Source: Rhinopithecus roxellana (taxonomy: Eukaryota; Chordata; Mammalia; Primates; Cercopithecidae). Taken from it: a stretch of 64,000 nt of DNA. Below the pieces are notes generated by a model that was not told the DNA's origin, did no database searches, and worked only from the letters and a program-made list of their open reading frames with translations. The number at the start of each line of letters is the position of its first letter. Position 1 is the first letter of the stretch. Made by a program: the position numbers and the translations under genes. This document shows positions 34,827 to 45,649 of this stretch, one piece after another. Location of the stretch: the NCBI RefSeq assembly GCF_007565055.1, contig NC_044554.1, positions 138,073,463 to 138,137,462 of the forward strand, given 5' to 3'.

Positions 34827-36119
34827 GATCTACTTTCTTAGCAAATTGTAAGTATACAATATAGTATGTTAGTATATTATAGTATATTAACTATAGTCAC
34901 TATGCTCCCCGGAATTTATTCATCCTGTGTAACTGAAGCTTTGTACCCTTTGACTAACAGATTAGCATTTCCTCCACCCCAAAACCCCTAGCAACGATTA
35001 TTCTACACTCTGCTTCTGAGTTTAACTGATGTTTTTATATTCTACATATAAGTGAGATCATGCAGTGTATTTTTTTCTCTGCCTGACTTATTTCACTTAG
35101 CATAATGTCTTCTGGGTTCATTCATGTTGTCACGAATAATAGGATTTCCTTCTTTGTTAAGGCTGAATAATATTTCACTGTATATATATATGTATATGTA
35201 AATATATATGTATATACACATCATATTTTTTAAATTTATTCCTCTGTTGATGGATACAGGTTAATTCTGTATCTTCACTATTCTGAATAATGCTGCAAAT
35301 AACAGGGGAGTACAAATATCTCTTTAAGATACTGATTTCATTTCTTTTGGTTATATACCCAGTAGTGAGATTGCTGGATCATGTATTTTTAATTTTTTGA
35401 GGAAACTCCATGCTGTTTTTTATAATGACTGCACCAATTTAAATTCCAATCAATAGTATACAAGGGCTTTCTTTTCTCTGCATTCTTGCCAACACGTTTT
35501 ATATTTTGTCTTTTTGATGACAGTCTTTCTAACTGATGTGAGGGCAAATCTTATTGTGAATTGGATTTGCCTTTCCCTCATGATTACTGATGTTGGGCAT
35601 TTTTTCATATATATATTGGCCATTTGGATGTCATCATTTGAGAAATGTCTATCCAGATCCTTTGCCCATTTATTTAATTGGGTTATTTCTTGTATTGCTA
35701 TTGAATTCCTTATGTTTAATATATTTTAGATATTAACCCCTTATCAGATGAGTGCTTGAAAATATTTTCTCTTTTTTTTAGGTTGATTCTTTGACAATTG
35801 TTTCCTTTGCTGTACAGAAGCTTTTTAGTTCAATGAAATCTCATTTGTCTGTTTTTGCTTTTTATGCCTTTGCAAAAATGAGCAAATTACTTCTTGAAGT
35901 CATAGGCAAAATATTGTTGCTCAGACCAAGTGAAATAAGCCAGACACAAAAAGAAAAATACTGCATGCTCTCACTTATATGTCATATCTTAAAAAAATAA
36001 AGAGATAGAGAATAAAAACAGTTGTTATTAGAGGCAGAGGAGAGGGAAGCATAAGGAGATGTGCAGATCAAAGAATACAAAGTTGCAGATATGTAGGATG
36101 AACAAGTGTATGGATCTAA

Positions 36120-36270
36120 TGTACAACATAAGTACTGTTGTTAATAATACTGTTGTTATAGTATTATAACACTATAGTATTATATAGTATATAGTATATA
36201 GTATTATAACACATTATAATACTATAGTATTATAGTATTATACTGTTAATAATACTGTTGTTAATAATAC
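36120..36270. repeat. AT-rich imperfect palindromic repeat
   Basis: Repeated AATACTGTTGTTA and TATAGTATTATA units with inverted copies, ending where the normal L1 text resumes ('ctgatggcttcagg'). Confidence 0.75.
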
Positions 36271-36361
36271 TGATGGCTTCAGGATTTTTGTTAAAAGAGT
36301 AGATTTTAAGTGCCCTTGCCAAAATAAAATAAAATAAAATAAAAATAAAAAGCTAACCTTG

Positions 36362-36649
36362 GGCCGGGCACGGTGGCTCATGTCTGTAATCCCAGCACTT
36401 TGGGAGGCTGAGGTGGGTGGATCATGAGGTCAGGAGATCAAAACCATCCTAGCTAACATGGTGAAACCCCGTCTTTACTAAAAATACAAAAATTAGCTGC
36501 ACATGGTGGCAGGCACCTGTAATCCCAGCTACTAGGGAGGCTGAGGCAGGAGAATCACTTGAACCTGGGAGGCAGACGTTGCAGTAAGCAGAGACTGTAC
36601 CACTGCACTCCAGCCTGGGAGACAGAGTGAGACTCTGTCCCAAAAAAAA
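36362..36649 (+). mobile_element. AluS
   Basis: Full dimer with short A tail. CTAACCTTG before and GTAACCTTC after suggest a target-site duplication of about eight bases. Confidence 0.92.
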
Positions 36650-37681
36650 GTAACCTTCTGAGATGATGAATGTGTTAAATTGCTTAATTATAGTAACCAT
36701 TTCACTATGTATATGCATATATAAACATTGTGTTGCACACCTTAAATATATACAATAAGAAAGAAACTTTTCCTCTATGTTTTCTTCTATTAGTTTAAGG
36801 TCTTAAATCTTTAATTCATTTTGAGTTGATTTTGTGTATAGTGTGAGACAAGGGTCCAATTTCATTCTTCTTCATGTGGATATTCAGTTTTCCCAACATC
36901 ATTTATTAAGGCACTATACCTTCCCATTGTGTATTCTTGAGACCTTTGTCAAAGATGAAGTGACTGTAAATGGATTTATTTCTGGGTGGTCTATTCTGTT
37001 CCAATGGTCTATATGTCTGTTTCTATGCTAATAGCATACTGTTTTGAATACTATAGCTTTATAATGTATTTTGAAAGTAAGCAGTGTGATGCTTCCAGTT
37101 TTGTTCTTCTTGCTCAAGATTCCTTTGGCTATTGGGAGTTTTTTGTGGTTCCATATAAATTTTAGAATTGCTTTTTTTCTATTTCTGTGAAAAATACAAT
37201 TGGAATTTTGATAGGGATTGCATTGAATCTGTAGATTGCTTTGGGTATTATGAATATTTTTTAAATATTAATTTTTCTAATTCATGAACATGGTATATCT
37301 TCACATTTATTTCTGTCTTCTTTAATTTCTTTCATCAATATTTTATAGTTCTAAGCATACAAATATTTCACATCCTTGATTAAATTTATTTCTAAGTATT
37401 TTATTTTTTGATGCTATTGTAAATGGGATTTTTAAATTTTTTTCATACTTTGTTGATGAATAGAAACACAACTGATTTTTGTATGTTAATTTTATATCTT
37501 GCAATTTTATGGAATTCATTTATTAGTTCTAACAGTTTAGTAGAGGCTTTGGGTTTTTTTATATAAAATGTGTCATCTGCAAACAGATAATTTTACTTCT
37601 TCCTTTTTTATTTGGATGCATTTTATTTCTTTTTCTTAATTGTTTTGGCTATCAATACAATATTGAATATAAATGATTGAA

Positions 37682-38105
37682 GTCAGTTTCACTGGGCTAA
37701 AATCAAGGTGTTAACATGCCTGCATTTCTTCTGAAGGTTCCAGGGAACAAATTCCTTTCTTTGTCTTTTCCAGCTTCTAGAGGCCTCCTGCTTTCCTTGG
37801 TTCATAGCCCCTTTCTTCATCTTTAAAATCAGCTACATAGTGTTTTCTCTCCTCCCTGACCTCTGTTTTATTCCTTAAATCACTCTTGGATTCTGATCCT
37901 CCTTTCTCTCTCTTATAAGGAAACTTGGGTTTATACTGTGCTCATTTGGATAACCCAGGATAATCTTCCCATCTCACGTCGGCAAAGTTCCTTTACCATG
38001 TAAAATAATGTATTCACAAACTCCTGGAATTTACACCTTGACATATTGGGGGCTAGGAGGTTGTTATTTGGTCTACCACAGCTGGGATTTCAACACCTTA
38101 GCTAT
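37682..38105 (+). mobile_element. MaLR (MLT1-like) LTR, right part
   Basis: Continues the element begun at 34110: 'cactgggctaaaatcaaggt', 'tccagcttctagaggcctcc', 'ggataacccaggataatctt'. Strongly diverged. Confidence 0.5.
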
Positions 38106-38930
38106 CTACCACAAACACATTAAGGTACTAGTATTTAGCTAGCCCAAAAAGTAGAAACGTAAGTTTTATTTATCAGGAAAAAAATTAATAGAAATCTTTA
38201 ATGCATTGTTTTCACATCAGCAAAAGAAGAGAATTGTACTATATTATTGCAATCGGCTCTTATTATTATAAAATTGGAGTATTTGAATGTGGAAAAATAA
38301 ACCCGATGATACCAAATGTTTTGCAGAACACTAAAAAATTACTTTTCAGATGTTTTGTTTTTGACATTTTTATTTAATAAAAGCAATTTTTAAATGGCTA
38401 TCTTAAAGAAATTAACTTATTTCAACTTAGTATTTTCCACATTGTGATTTTAAAATGAGATTGGAATACTAAAGTTCCTTTGAATGTTGATGGAAAAGAT
38501 GTATATTTCGCTTTCAACAGCCATGTCTATATATACTAGAAAGTAACACAGTTTGCATCTGAAGTATATATTAGAAAATGCCTTTGAAATCAAAGTTTCT
38601 GGCTAGTAAGTGTCATGGCTTTATTTGAATGTTATTTACTCTTCTACAAGCCTTAAATAAAACATTGCAGCAGGTGGCAAAGCTATGTGACATTTCTGTT
38701 TTGTTTATATTATTTAGGTAATCATCACTTTCTAAATCACAAAGCATTTTGAATCTCATAATTATAACTTGTAATATAATGGATAGTTTGCAACTAGAAA
38801 TGGATAGTTATAGTTCCAAAACAATCTCATAAATATGAGCATATTTAATTTTGTCCTGCTGACCCAAAAACCCACCCTAATTCAGTTTGAAATGAGCCAG
38901 ACATTTCAGAATATACAATCTCATTTTTTA
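38106..38930. other. Intergenic DNA, unrecognised
   Basis: AT-rich. No gene or repeat identified. Confidence 0.45.
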
Positions 38931-39056
38931 AAAGTTCTGTTGAGATGTAGTTTACATAAAATAAAATTTACCTGTTTTTGGTGTATTACTCAATGAATTT
39001 TAGTATACTTACAGAGCTGACCACACATGACCAGAGTTTAATTTTAGAACATTTTT

Positions 39057-39331
39057 GGCTGGGCCTGGTGGCTCACGCCTGTAATCCTAGCACTTTGGGA
39101 GACAGAGGTGGGCATATCGCTTGAGCCCAAGAGTTCGAGATCAGCCTGGGCAACATGACAAAACTCTGCTTCTACAAAAAATACAAAAATTAGCGGGCAT
39201 GGTGCCATGTGTCTATAGTCCCAGCTGCTTGGGAGGCTGAGGTTACAGCAAGCCCACATTGTTCCACTGCACTCAAGCCCAGGCAACAAAGCAAGAGCCT
39301 GTCTCAAAAGAAAAAAAAAAAAAAAAAAAAA
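39057..39331 (+). mobile_element. AluJ-like element
   Basis: Diverged dimer with duplicated AGAACATTT at 39046-39054 and 39332-39340 marking the insertion. Confidence 0.92.
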
Positions 39332-39652
39332 AGAACATTTCCAGCACTAAAAATAAACCTCATGCCAACTTGTAATTACTCTCCATTCTAACCTCCAATC
39401 CTAGGCAACAAATAATCTTTCTCTATATATTGGCCTTTTTTTTTTGGACATTCCTTATAGATGGAATCATACATGTTCTTTTGTGTCTGACTTCGTTCAC
39501 TTTTTGAGTTTATCTATGATTTCTTAGTGCTTTATTCCTTTTTATTGGTAAGTAATATTTTGCTGTATGGTTAGATCACATTTTGTTTATTCATTCATTA
39601 GTCAATGAAAATGTTGGGTTCTTTCTACTTTTTGGTCATTATGAATAATGCT

Positions 39653-40149
39653 TGTTTGGGTTAGGGAGAACGGAAAAAATGGAGGAAGGTGAACAAGATG
39701 GAGCAGTACCTGTTGTTTCCAGGTTCTTCATCACCAACTTACCCGCGCACGGGAAAATGCAGCCTGTGCAGGGGAAAATGCAGATCAACTGAGCATGCGC
39801 CGCATGACCTCAATCTGAGGAAACTGAAACTTACCCGGCCATGCCTATGGGGACACCCCTATCATGCCCTTATCCGGCCCACTGCCCTCCCCCTTCCAGT
39901 ACCAATGCATAAAAGTCCGCTGCCAGAAGGAGCTGGCGTGATTTCTTCCGACCCCGCATTCGTGGACCGAAGGACCTCACCCAAGAGTGCCGGCTTGACT
40001 TCCCTAGCCCCATACCTGAGGACCGGGAAACCTCGCCCGAGAGTGTGTGCATATTTGCAATAAAGGGCTGCCACTTTCTTATGTACTTTGGCCTCATGTT
40101 TAATTACTTAGCTCTCCTAAATTAAGTTACATTAAATTAAATTAAGACA
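39653..40149 (+). repeat. ERV 5' LTR
   Basis: 497 bp, TGTTTGGG to AAGACA. A TATA-like GCATAAAAG lies at 39907-39915 and the AATAAA signal at 40059-40064, leaving U3, R and U5 in normal order. Confidence 0.92.
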
Positions 40150-40151
40150 GG

Positions 40152-40169
40152 TGGTGCCGAACCCGGGAG
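40152..40169 (+). promoter_or_regulatory. Primer-binding site, tRNA-Phe-like
   Basis: TGGTGCCGAACCCGGGA begins two bases after the LTR. It fits the 3' end of tRNA-Phe except for one missing A. Other tRNAs fit less well. Confidence 0.7.
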
Positions 40170-40555
40170 GAGACCCCTCCTTAGGGCCCCCCCAAGGTCC
40201 AAGGAGCCGCCTCCTTCCATGCCATGGACGGACCAGGACCTAGACATTGCTTTCCACACCTCCAAGTCTCCTAGGGGTGAGTACCTCTTGCCTCCCTCTC
40301 ATACTCCTTGGCCAGAAGTCCTGCGCAGGCCCAAGGCTTTTTGGTCACCAGGTGACCCACAGGAGAGTTCCCAAAGGTAGAGACGTCTGCCCAAAGGAAC
40401 TCCATTCCAGTCCATGTGAGACCCGTCCAGGACAGAGACGTCCGCCTGGAGGTAATCTCCATTCCGGCTCCAGGAGCCATCCGGTCTCTAGTGGCTCCAA
40501 AGGACGCTTTGTAGCCAGATAGAGTTCGGTTTCCGCCTACCACGAGAGAAAGGCA

Positions 40556-41242
40556 ATGGGAAATCCCCAATCCAAAATACCAAGAGAGACCCCTTTAGGG
40601 TGTCTTCTGGCCAATCTCAAAACTTTACAATTAGAACAAGATCTTAAACGAAAGCGACTAATTTTCCTCTCCAAGGTGGCATGGCCGCAATACAAGTTAG
40701 ATAATCAGTCTCAATGGCCACCAGAAGGAACCCTTGACTATAATATTTTACTTGATTTGTCTAATTCCTGCCAAAGGCTAGGAAAGTGGTCAGAAATCAA
40801 TTATGTCCAAGCCTTTTAGGACTTGTGCTGTTGCCCGGACCTGTGCGCCCAATGTTCAATGGCCCAGGTCTTGTTAGCAAAAACCCGGCCCTCAGCCCCC
40901 ACCTCAGCAACTGAGGAGGACTCCACCTCCATTTCAGATGGGGACGATGGCGGGAGACCTCCCTCCCAACCTTCCAACCCCACCCCCATGGACCTCCCAC
41001 CACCCGTCCCGACGCCCCTCCCTCAGCCACTCCCTTTACCCCTCCCTATGCACTTCCCACCGCCCCTCTCAACACTCCTCCCTCAGCATCCACTCCTCTC
41101 ACCTCTCCCATTGCAGCCCATACCCGTTCAAAGACTACTATACCAAACCTTACAAATCAGCCTTCCACTAACCAACCTAACCCTGCCTCCCCTACCAATC
41201 TACTGGCTCCCCTCCGAGAGGTCGCCAGAGCCGAAGGGCTAA
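40556..41242 (+). pseudogene. ERV gag: matrix and proline-rich region, broken
   Basis: The frame starts at ATG 40556 with MGNPQS, a myristoylation-type glycine at position 2, followed by a matrix-like region. A TAG at 40817-40819 interrupts it; the same frame then continues through an acidic patch into a long proline-rich, p12-like stretch until 41242. Capsid lies in a different frame, so at least one frameshift sits between about 41100 and 41260. Normally this part targets Gag to the plasma membrane. Confidence 0.85.
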
Positions 41243-41265
41243 TTAGAGTCCATGTCCCTTTTTCC

Positions 41266-41868
41266 TTGGCTGATCTCTCCAAAATTGAACAACGACTTGG
41301 TGATTTCTCAGCCAACCCCATGCAACGTTCCAAAAAATGTAGGTACCTTTGTCAGGCATATGATCCAACCTGGCATGACTTACAGGTCATTTTGTCCTCC
41401 TCCCTTAACCAAGAGGAAAGACAGTGCATTCTCGCAGCCGCCAGGCAACATGCAGATCAATGGCATTTAACCAATGCCACCGTCCCGTTAGGAGAGACGG
41501 CTGTCCTGTCCATAGAACCAGATTGGGACTACCAACCACAGCAGCCTGGCTGCCATAGGAGGGACATTATGATTCAATGTCTCTTGGCCGGTATGCAGGC
41601 AGCCTCTAACAAAGTGGTAAATTTTGATAAATTAAGGGAAATTATCCAGCACCCAGATGAGAACCCGGCTTCCTTCCTAAATCGCCTTACAGAGGCACTG
41701 GCCCAATTTACCCAGCTAGACCCCACTTCCCCAGCCGGGGCAGCTGTCCTAGCCTCCTATTTTATTTCCCAGACAGCCTCAGATATTCGAAAAAAGCTAA
41801 AAAAGGTTGAAGATGGGCCTCAGACTCCCATACAGGACCTAGTAAAAATTAGCCTTCAAAGTTTTTAA
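41266..41868 (+). pseudogene. ERV gag: capsid, open for 200 codons
   Basis: An open stretch with gammaretroviral capsid features: the segment around 41640-41700 (residues about 125-145) is the major homology region, with the Q..PDE.P..FL..L pattern. It ends at a TAA from a frameshift just before nucleocapsid. Capsid would form the core shell. Isolated from matrix and nucleocapsid by frameshifts, so no complete Gag can be made. Confidence 0.88.
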
Positions 41869-41869
41869 C

Positions 41870-42295
41870 TCCAGAGAAGCAGCAGCTGAGGCCGCAGAGC
41901 TAGACAAGGAGAAAAGAAGGGCTGTGCTTCACGCACAAGCTTTAATGGCTGCCCTCCAACCAGCGTTGCCCACTCTGCCAGCAGGGAAGACACAGGGCAA
42001 GTCTCCTAAGAGCTCCTGCTATAAATGCGGAGACCCAGGACACTAGGCAAACCAGTGTCCCCAGGCCAAGCCGGCCACTCCATCTCATCCATGCTTTAAG
42101 TGTGGCACAACCGGGCATTAGGCAAAACAGTGTCCAAATCCTCGCCTGCCTACCACGCCGTGCCCAACTTGCCAACAGGAAGGACACTGGAAGTCTGATT
42201 GCCCCGCCAGCAGGGCAGGCATTGCGCCTCAACGTGGTGCCTCTCCTCGAGGGTCGGAAGGCTCCTTCCAGCTCCTACACCTGGACAACGACTGA
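41870..42295 (+). pseudogene. ERV gag: nucleocapsid with three zinc knuckles
   Basis: In one frame, three CX2CX4HX4C knuckles follow each other at about 42019-42060, 42094-42135 and 42161-42202. The first and second are each interrupted by a TAG right after the zinc-binding His (42044-42046, 42119-42121); the third is whole. A TGA at 42293-42295 ends gag, and protease follows in the same frame, the arrangement of gammaretroviruses that use stop-codon readthrough. Most gammaretroviruses have a single knuckle. Confidence 0.85.
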
Positions 42296-42670
42296 CAGTG
42301 TCCACACTCGGAGACCCCGGTCACCCTTGCTGAGCCCAGGGTGACGCTACAAGTAGCAGGTAAGCCAATTTCTTTTCTCCTCATTACAGAGGCTACCTAC
42401 TCAGTTTTGCCATCCTATAGTGGACCCAGCCAACTCTCCACTATTTCAGTAGTAGAAGTAGACAGTAAGCCATCTATGACCTCAATGTTACACTGTTGCC
42501 TAGACTCAATGTTAAACTGTTGCCTGGACTATGCATGTTTTGCCCACTCTTTCCTCATCATGCCCTCATGTCCCACCTCCCTCTTAGGACGAGACATCTT
42601 AACCAAACTCTCCATAGAGACACGTCAATCGTGGGTTACCCTACTTTCCCTTGCCCTTACCAGACTATAG
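42296..42670 (+). pseudogene. ERV protease remnant
   Basis: Same frame as nucleocapsid. The conserved ATYSVL and the C-terminal LLGRDILTKL-type motif identify a retroviral aspartic protease, but the active-site triad reads ITE instead of D-T/S-G, so the catalytic Asp is lost. A 24-bp in-frame tandem duplication is present at 42482-42529. The frame ends at TAG 42668. Confidence 0.8.
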
Positions 42671-43030
42671 GCGACACCTAGAAGCCCTACAGGCCTTAGC
42701 CCATTTGAACTAGTTTATGGGCGCCCTCTTGCATTACGAGAACTTCCTACCCTCCCCACGCTGTTAGCACCCTACCTTCCATACCTTTCTCTTTTAAGAC
42801 AATTACTTAGCGAACACACCGAAAGATCACTTCCCCCACCTACATCAGGAAATCCAGACACCCCCTCGGCCCTTTCTCCAGGTGACCAGGTTCTACTCAA
42901 GGATCTACATGCAAAGGGCTTTATTCCTAAGTGGAAGAGTCCATATACAGTAATTTTTACCACTTCTACAGCAGCCAAGCTTTTAGGTCACAGTTCCTGG
43001 GTCCATTTTACCCAGTTGAAGAGAGCCTAG
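42671..43030 (+). pseudogene. ERV pol remnant: integrase C-terminus only
   Basis: Starting near 42693 the sequence encodes the LSPFELVYGRP motif typical of the end of the gammaretroviral integrase core, followed by the C-terminal DNA-binding domain (GDQVLLKD, WKSPYTV). It stops at TAG near 43028. The distance from protease is only about 25 bp, so reverse transcriptase, RNase H and the integrase catalytic core have been deleted. Confidence 0.85.
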
Positions 43031-43284
43031 CCCCCTCAGGCTAAGTGGCAGTCCACCCAACTGTTGCCCACCCGTCTAAAAATAACCAAGATAGAAACAA
43101 GCTAGATGAGCCACATCCTCCTCAAATTTTCCTGTTTCCTCACTATTTTTCATCTTAACAGACTTTTCCCTCACAAACCCCATAGATACCTTCCTCCCCG
43201 ACCCATCCCCCAACTAGTGGGTCTCCTGACTTTTTACCCTCATAGAAGACCTAGCTTGGCAGGGTGCCCTTTGTGATTTCAGCA

Positions 43285-44394
43285 ATGTTGAACTTACTCT
43301 CTACACTTTTATCACCATTATTATGGTTCACCCTAATCCCCCTAGTTACTCCTACTGATCCTAACTTTGTATCTAAATTTTCTATAACTGAAACCTGGTC
43401 TACAGGCAACCAGGTACACTCAGTCATGAAGGGCACTGCAGAATGTCCCCCCCAGGGCTGTCAATCTGCCCTCTCCCTAAACTTTTCCCTAAGTTGCATC
43501 ACTGGAGGCCTCCCGGCCATATATTTCTTATGACCAAACAGAATATAATTGTAAGAACTACTGGCAAGAAACCAACCTTGGGTGTCCATACAATTACTGC
43601 AAAATCCATCCTTTGTATGACTTCTCTGCACAATCCCAACATAAAAATATGTTTCAAAGCCCTTCGCCAGGAACATATAGTCTTATTATTAATGATCCCT
43701 GGGACCCTCGGTAGGCCCAGGGAGTAAAAGGTGGACTATATGCATCATCTTCTTCCTCATATCCCACTGCAACCATCCAGGTAAAGAGAATATATGTTCA
43801 GCAAGTACAACTCCCTAACGGTGTACAGGCCCTACAAAATTTAACCTCAGTTGTAAAATTTCATGAACAGAAAATACAGAAGCTGTTAAGCCCCCCAAAC
43901 CCCCTTATAATGAGAACCCATTCTCATGGCTAACACTTATTCGCCAGGGACTTAACTTAACCCAGGCTGCTGGAGTAAGGAACCTCTCCCACTGCTTCCT
44001 TTGCGCTGCACTCGGAAAAGCTCCCTTAGTGGCAGTCCCGCTACCAACCGCTTTCAATATCACCACCGACTCTACCAGCTCCTCTCAAGCAACATCCTTG
44101 CCTCAAGTCCTACTATACCGTAATCCACAGAGTCAAACCCTTCCTTTTTGCTACTCTACTCCCAACTCTTCATGGTGTAATCACACCCAAGCTCCCAAGG
44201 GAATCCAGACGGCCCCCGTTGGCAGCTACTTCTGGTGTAACCAAACTTTATCTAAAACTCTTAACCCCACCTCCATCACCCAATCCCTTTGCGTTCCGGT
44301 GTCTTTAGTGCCTAGCTTAACCCTATATAGCGAAGGGGAATTGTCCGAACTAGCTTCCCAGCTTACCACTCCCAGCAATAAAATCCAAAAGTAG
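43285..44394 (+). pseudogene. ERV env surface-subunit remnant
   Basis: An ATG at 43285 opens a hydrophobic signal-peptide-like start. The frame is then lost by a shift before a TGA at 43531-43533; a second frame carries on to a TAG at 43712-43714; another shift near 43890 restores the first frame, which is open across the C-terminal part of the surface subunit to a TAG at 44392-44394. Several N-X-S/T sites and paired cysteines are visible. It cannot encode a functional protein. Confidence 0.82.
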
Positions 44395-44955
44395 GCCGTT
44401 TTTCTTCCCTTAGTCATCGGGGTTTCCCTAGCATCGTCCCTAATAGCCTCAGGACTTAGGACAGGGGCACTCGCCCACTCAATTCAGTCCACACGGGCTC
44501 TCTCCACTCAGGTCCAGGTAGCCATAGAGGCTTCAGCTGAAAGCCTGGCCTCTTTACAGCATCAGATTACCTCAGTGGCCCAGGTAGCAGGACAAAATAG
44601 GCGAGCATTAGATCTTCTTACTGCCAAAAAAGGAAGAACATGCCTCTTCCTAGGAGAAGAGTGTTGCTATTATATAAACGAATCAGGCCTGGTTGACACC
44701 AACGTCCAAACATTAAACAAAATCAAAAAGGAGCTTCAACAATTTAATGCCCCCTTAACCCCCGGACCACCAGTATGGCTGCTGCCTGTAGTACAGCAGA
44801 TGCTTCCATTCCTAATTCCCATACTAATCCTCTGTCTTATGTCTTGCTCCCATTCTAATAAAATTTCTCCGAGCCAGGGTCCAAGAAATCACCCAAGTCA
44901 CCTTCAATCAAATGCTCCTGCATCCCTACACCCAACTGCCAACCTCAGACCCTAA
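44395..44955 (+). pseudogene. ERV env transmembrane-subunit remnant
   Basis: Same frame as the start of env, open from the TAG at 44392 to the TAA at 44953-44955. It shows a hydrophobic N-terminal segment, a heptad-repeat region, an immunosuppressive-type segment followed by a CX6CC motif (about 44640-44670), and a hydrophobic membrane segment near 44775-44850 with a short tail. A Met codon for separate expression is not evident upstream in a natural context. It is a fragment of a broken gene. Confidence 0.82.
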
Positions 44956-45038
44956 CTACGCCCCTTAACAGCAGGAAGCAGCCAGCCAGACAACGGCACC
45001 CCAAATTCTTATAATCAATAAGAGGTTGGACTGCTTGG

Positions 45039-45535
45039 GTGAGGGAGAAGGGACAAAATGGAGGAAGGTGAACAAGATGGAGCAGTACCTGTTGCTTCCG
45101 GGTTCTTCATCACCAACTCACCCATGCGTGGGAAAATGCAGCCCATGCAGGGGAAAATGCAGATCAACTGAGCATGTGCTGCATGACCTCAATCTGAGGA
45201 AACTGAAACTTACCCGGCCATGCCTATGGAGACACCCCTATCACGCCCTTATCCAGCCCACTGCCCTCCCCCTTCCAGTACCAATGCATAAAAGTCCGCT
45301 GCTGGCAGGAGCCGGCATGACTTCTTCGGCCCCCCACATTTGTGGACCGAAGAACCTCACCGGAGAGTGCCGGCGCGACTTCCCTAGCCCCATACCTGAG
45401 GACCGGGGAACCTCGCCCAAGAGTGTGTGCATATTTGCAATAAAGGGCTGCTGCTTTCTTATGTACTTTGGCCTCATGTTTAATTACTTAGCTCTCCTAA
45501 ATTAAGTTATATTAAATTAAATTAAGACAATGCTG
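45039..45535 (+). repeat. ERV 3' LTR
   Basis: Aligns with the 5' LTR end to end, from TGCTTGGG to AAGACA, with TATA-like and AATAAA signals conserved. The usual purine-rich tract just upstream is weak (AATAAGAGG). Confidence 0.9.
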
Positions 45536-45649
45536 GCATGAATGTAAGTCTTTGTGTGAACCTATATGTTTATTATTTTGGGTAGATTTCTAGAAGTGAA
45601 GTGGTGGTGTCATATGAAAATCTTTGCTTGATTGTTTAAGAAACTTCCA

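Larger units (their letters stand above)
35925..36766 (+). mobile_element. Sense L1 3'-end fragment nested in antisense L1
   Basis: 'gtgaaataagccagacacaa' begins the C-terminal/3' UTR region of an L1 in plus orientation, ending 'tatatacaataagaaag'. It contains an AT-rich repeat (36120-36270) and an AluS (36362-36649). The antisense L1 continues on both sides. Confidence 0.7.
34245..37681 (-). mobile_element. Antisense L1MA-type copy, split by later insertions
   Basis: From its 3' UTR (34245-34510, 34840-35250) into the ORF2 C-terminal region (35260-35925, 36770-37680) in reverse complement. Split by an AluYR-type element, a sense L1 tail and an AluS. All ORF2 frames are broken. Confidence 0.8.
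39653..45535 (+). mobile_element. Class I (gamma-like) endogenous retrovirus, defective
   Basis: A 5.9-kb provirus: LTR, tRNA-Phe-like primer site, gag, a short protease remnant, the last part of integrase, env, LTR. Both LTRs run from TG to CA and the ATGCT at 39648-39652 is repeated at 45536-45540, the expected target duplication. Reverse transcriptase, RNase H and most of integrase are absent. gag and env each carry stops and frameshifts, so it cannot make complete proteins. Capsid and env resemble the HERV-H/F group more than other class I families; I do not name the family. LTRs differ at roughly 8 % of positions by hand alignment. Confidence 0.9.

Noticed and set aside
39689..40097. Open frames in both ERV LTRs (39689-40097 and 45026-45505)
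   Set aside because: The same frames appear in the two LTR copies and have no domain; LTR sequence, not genes.
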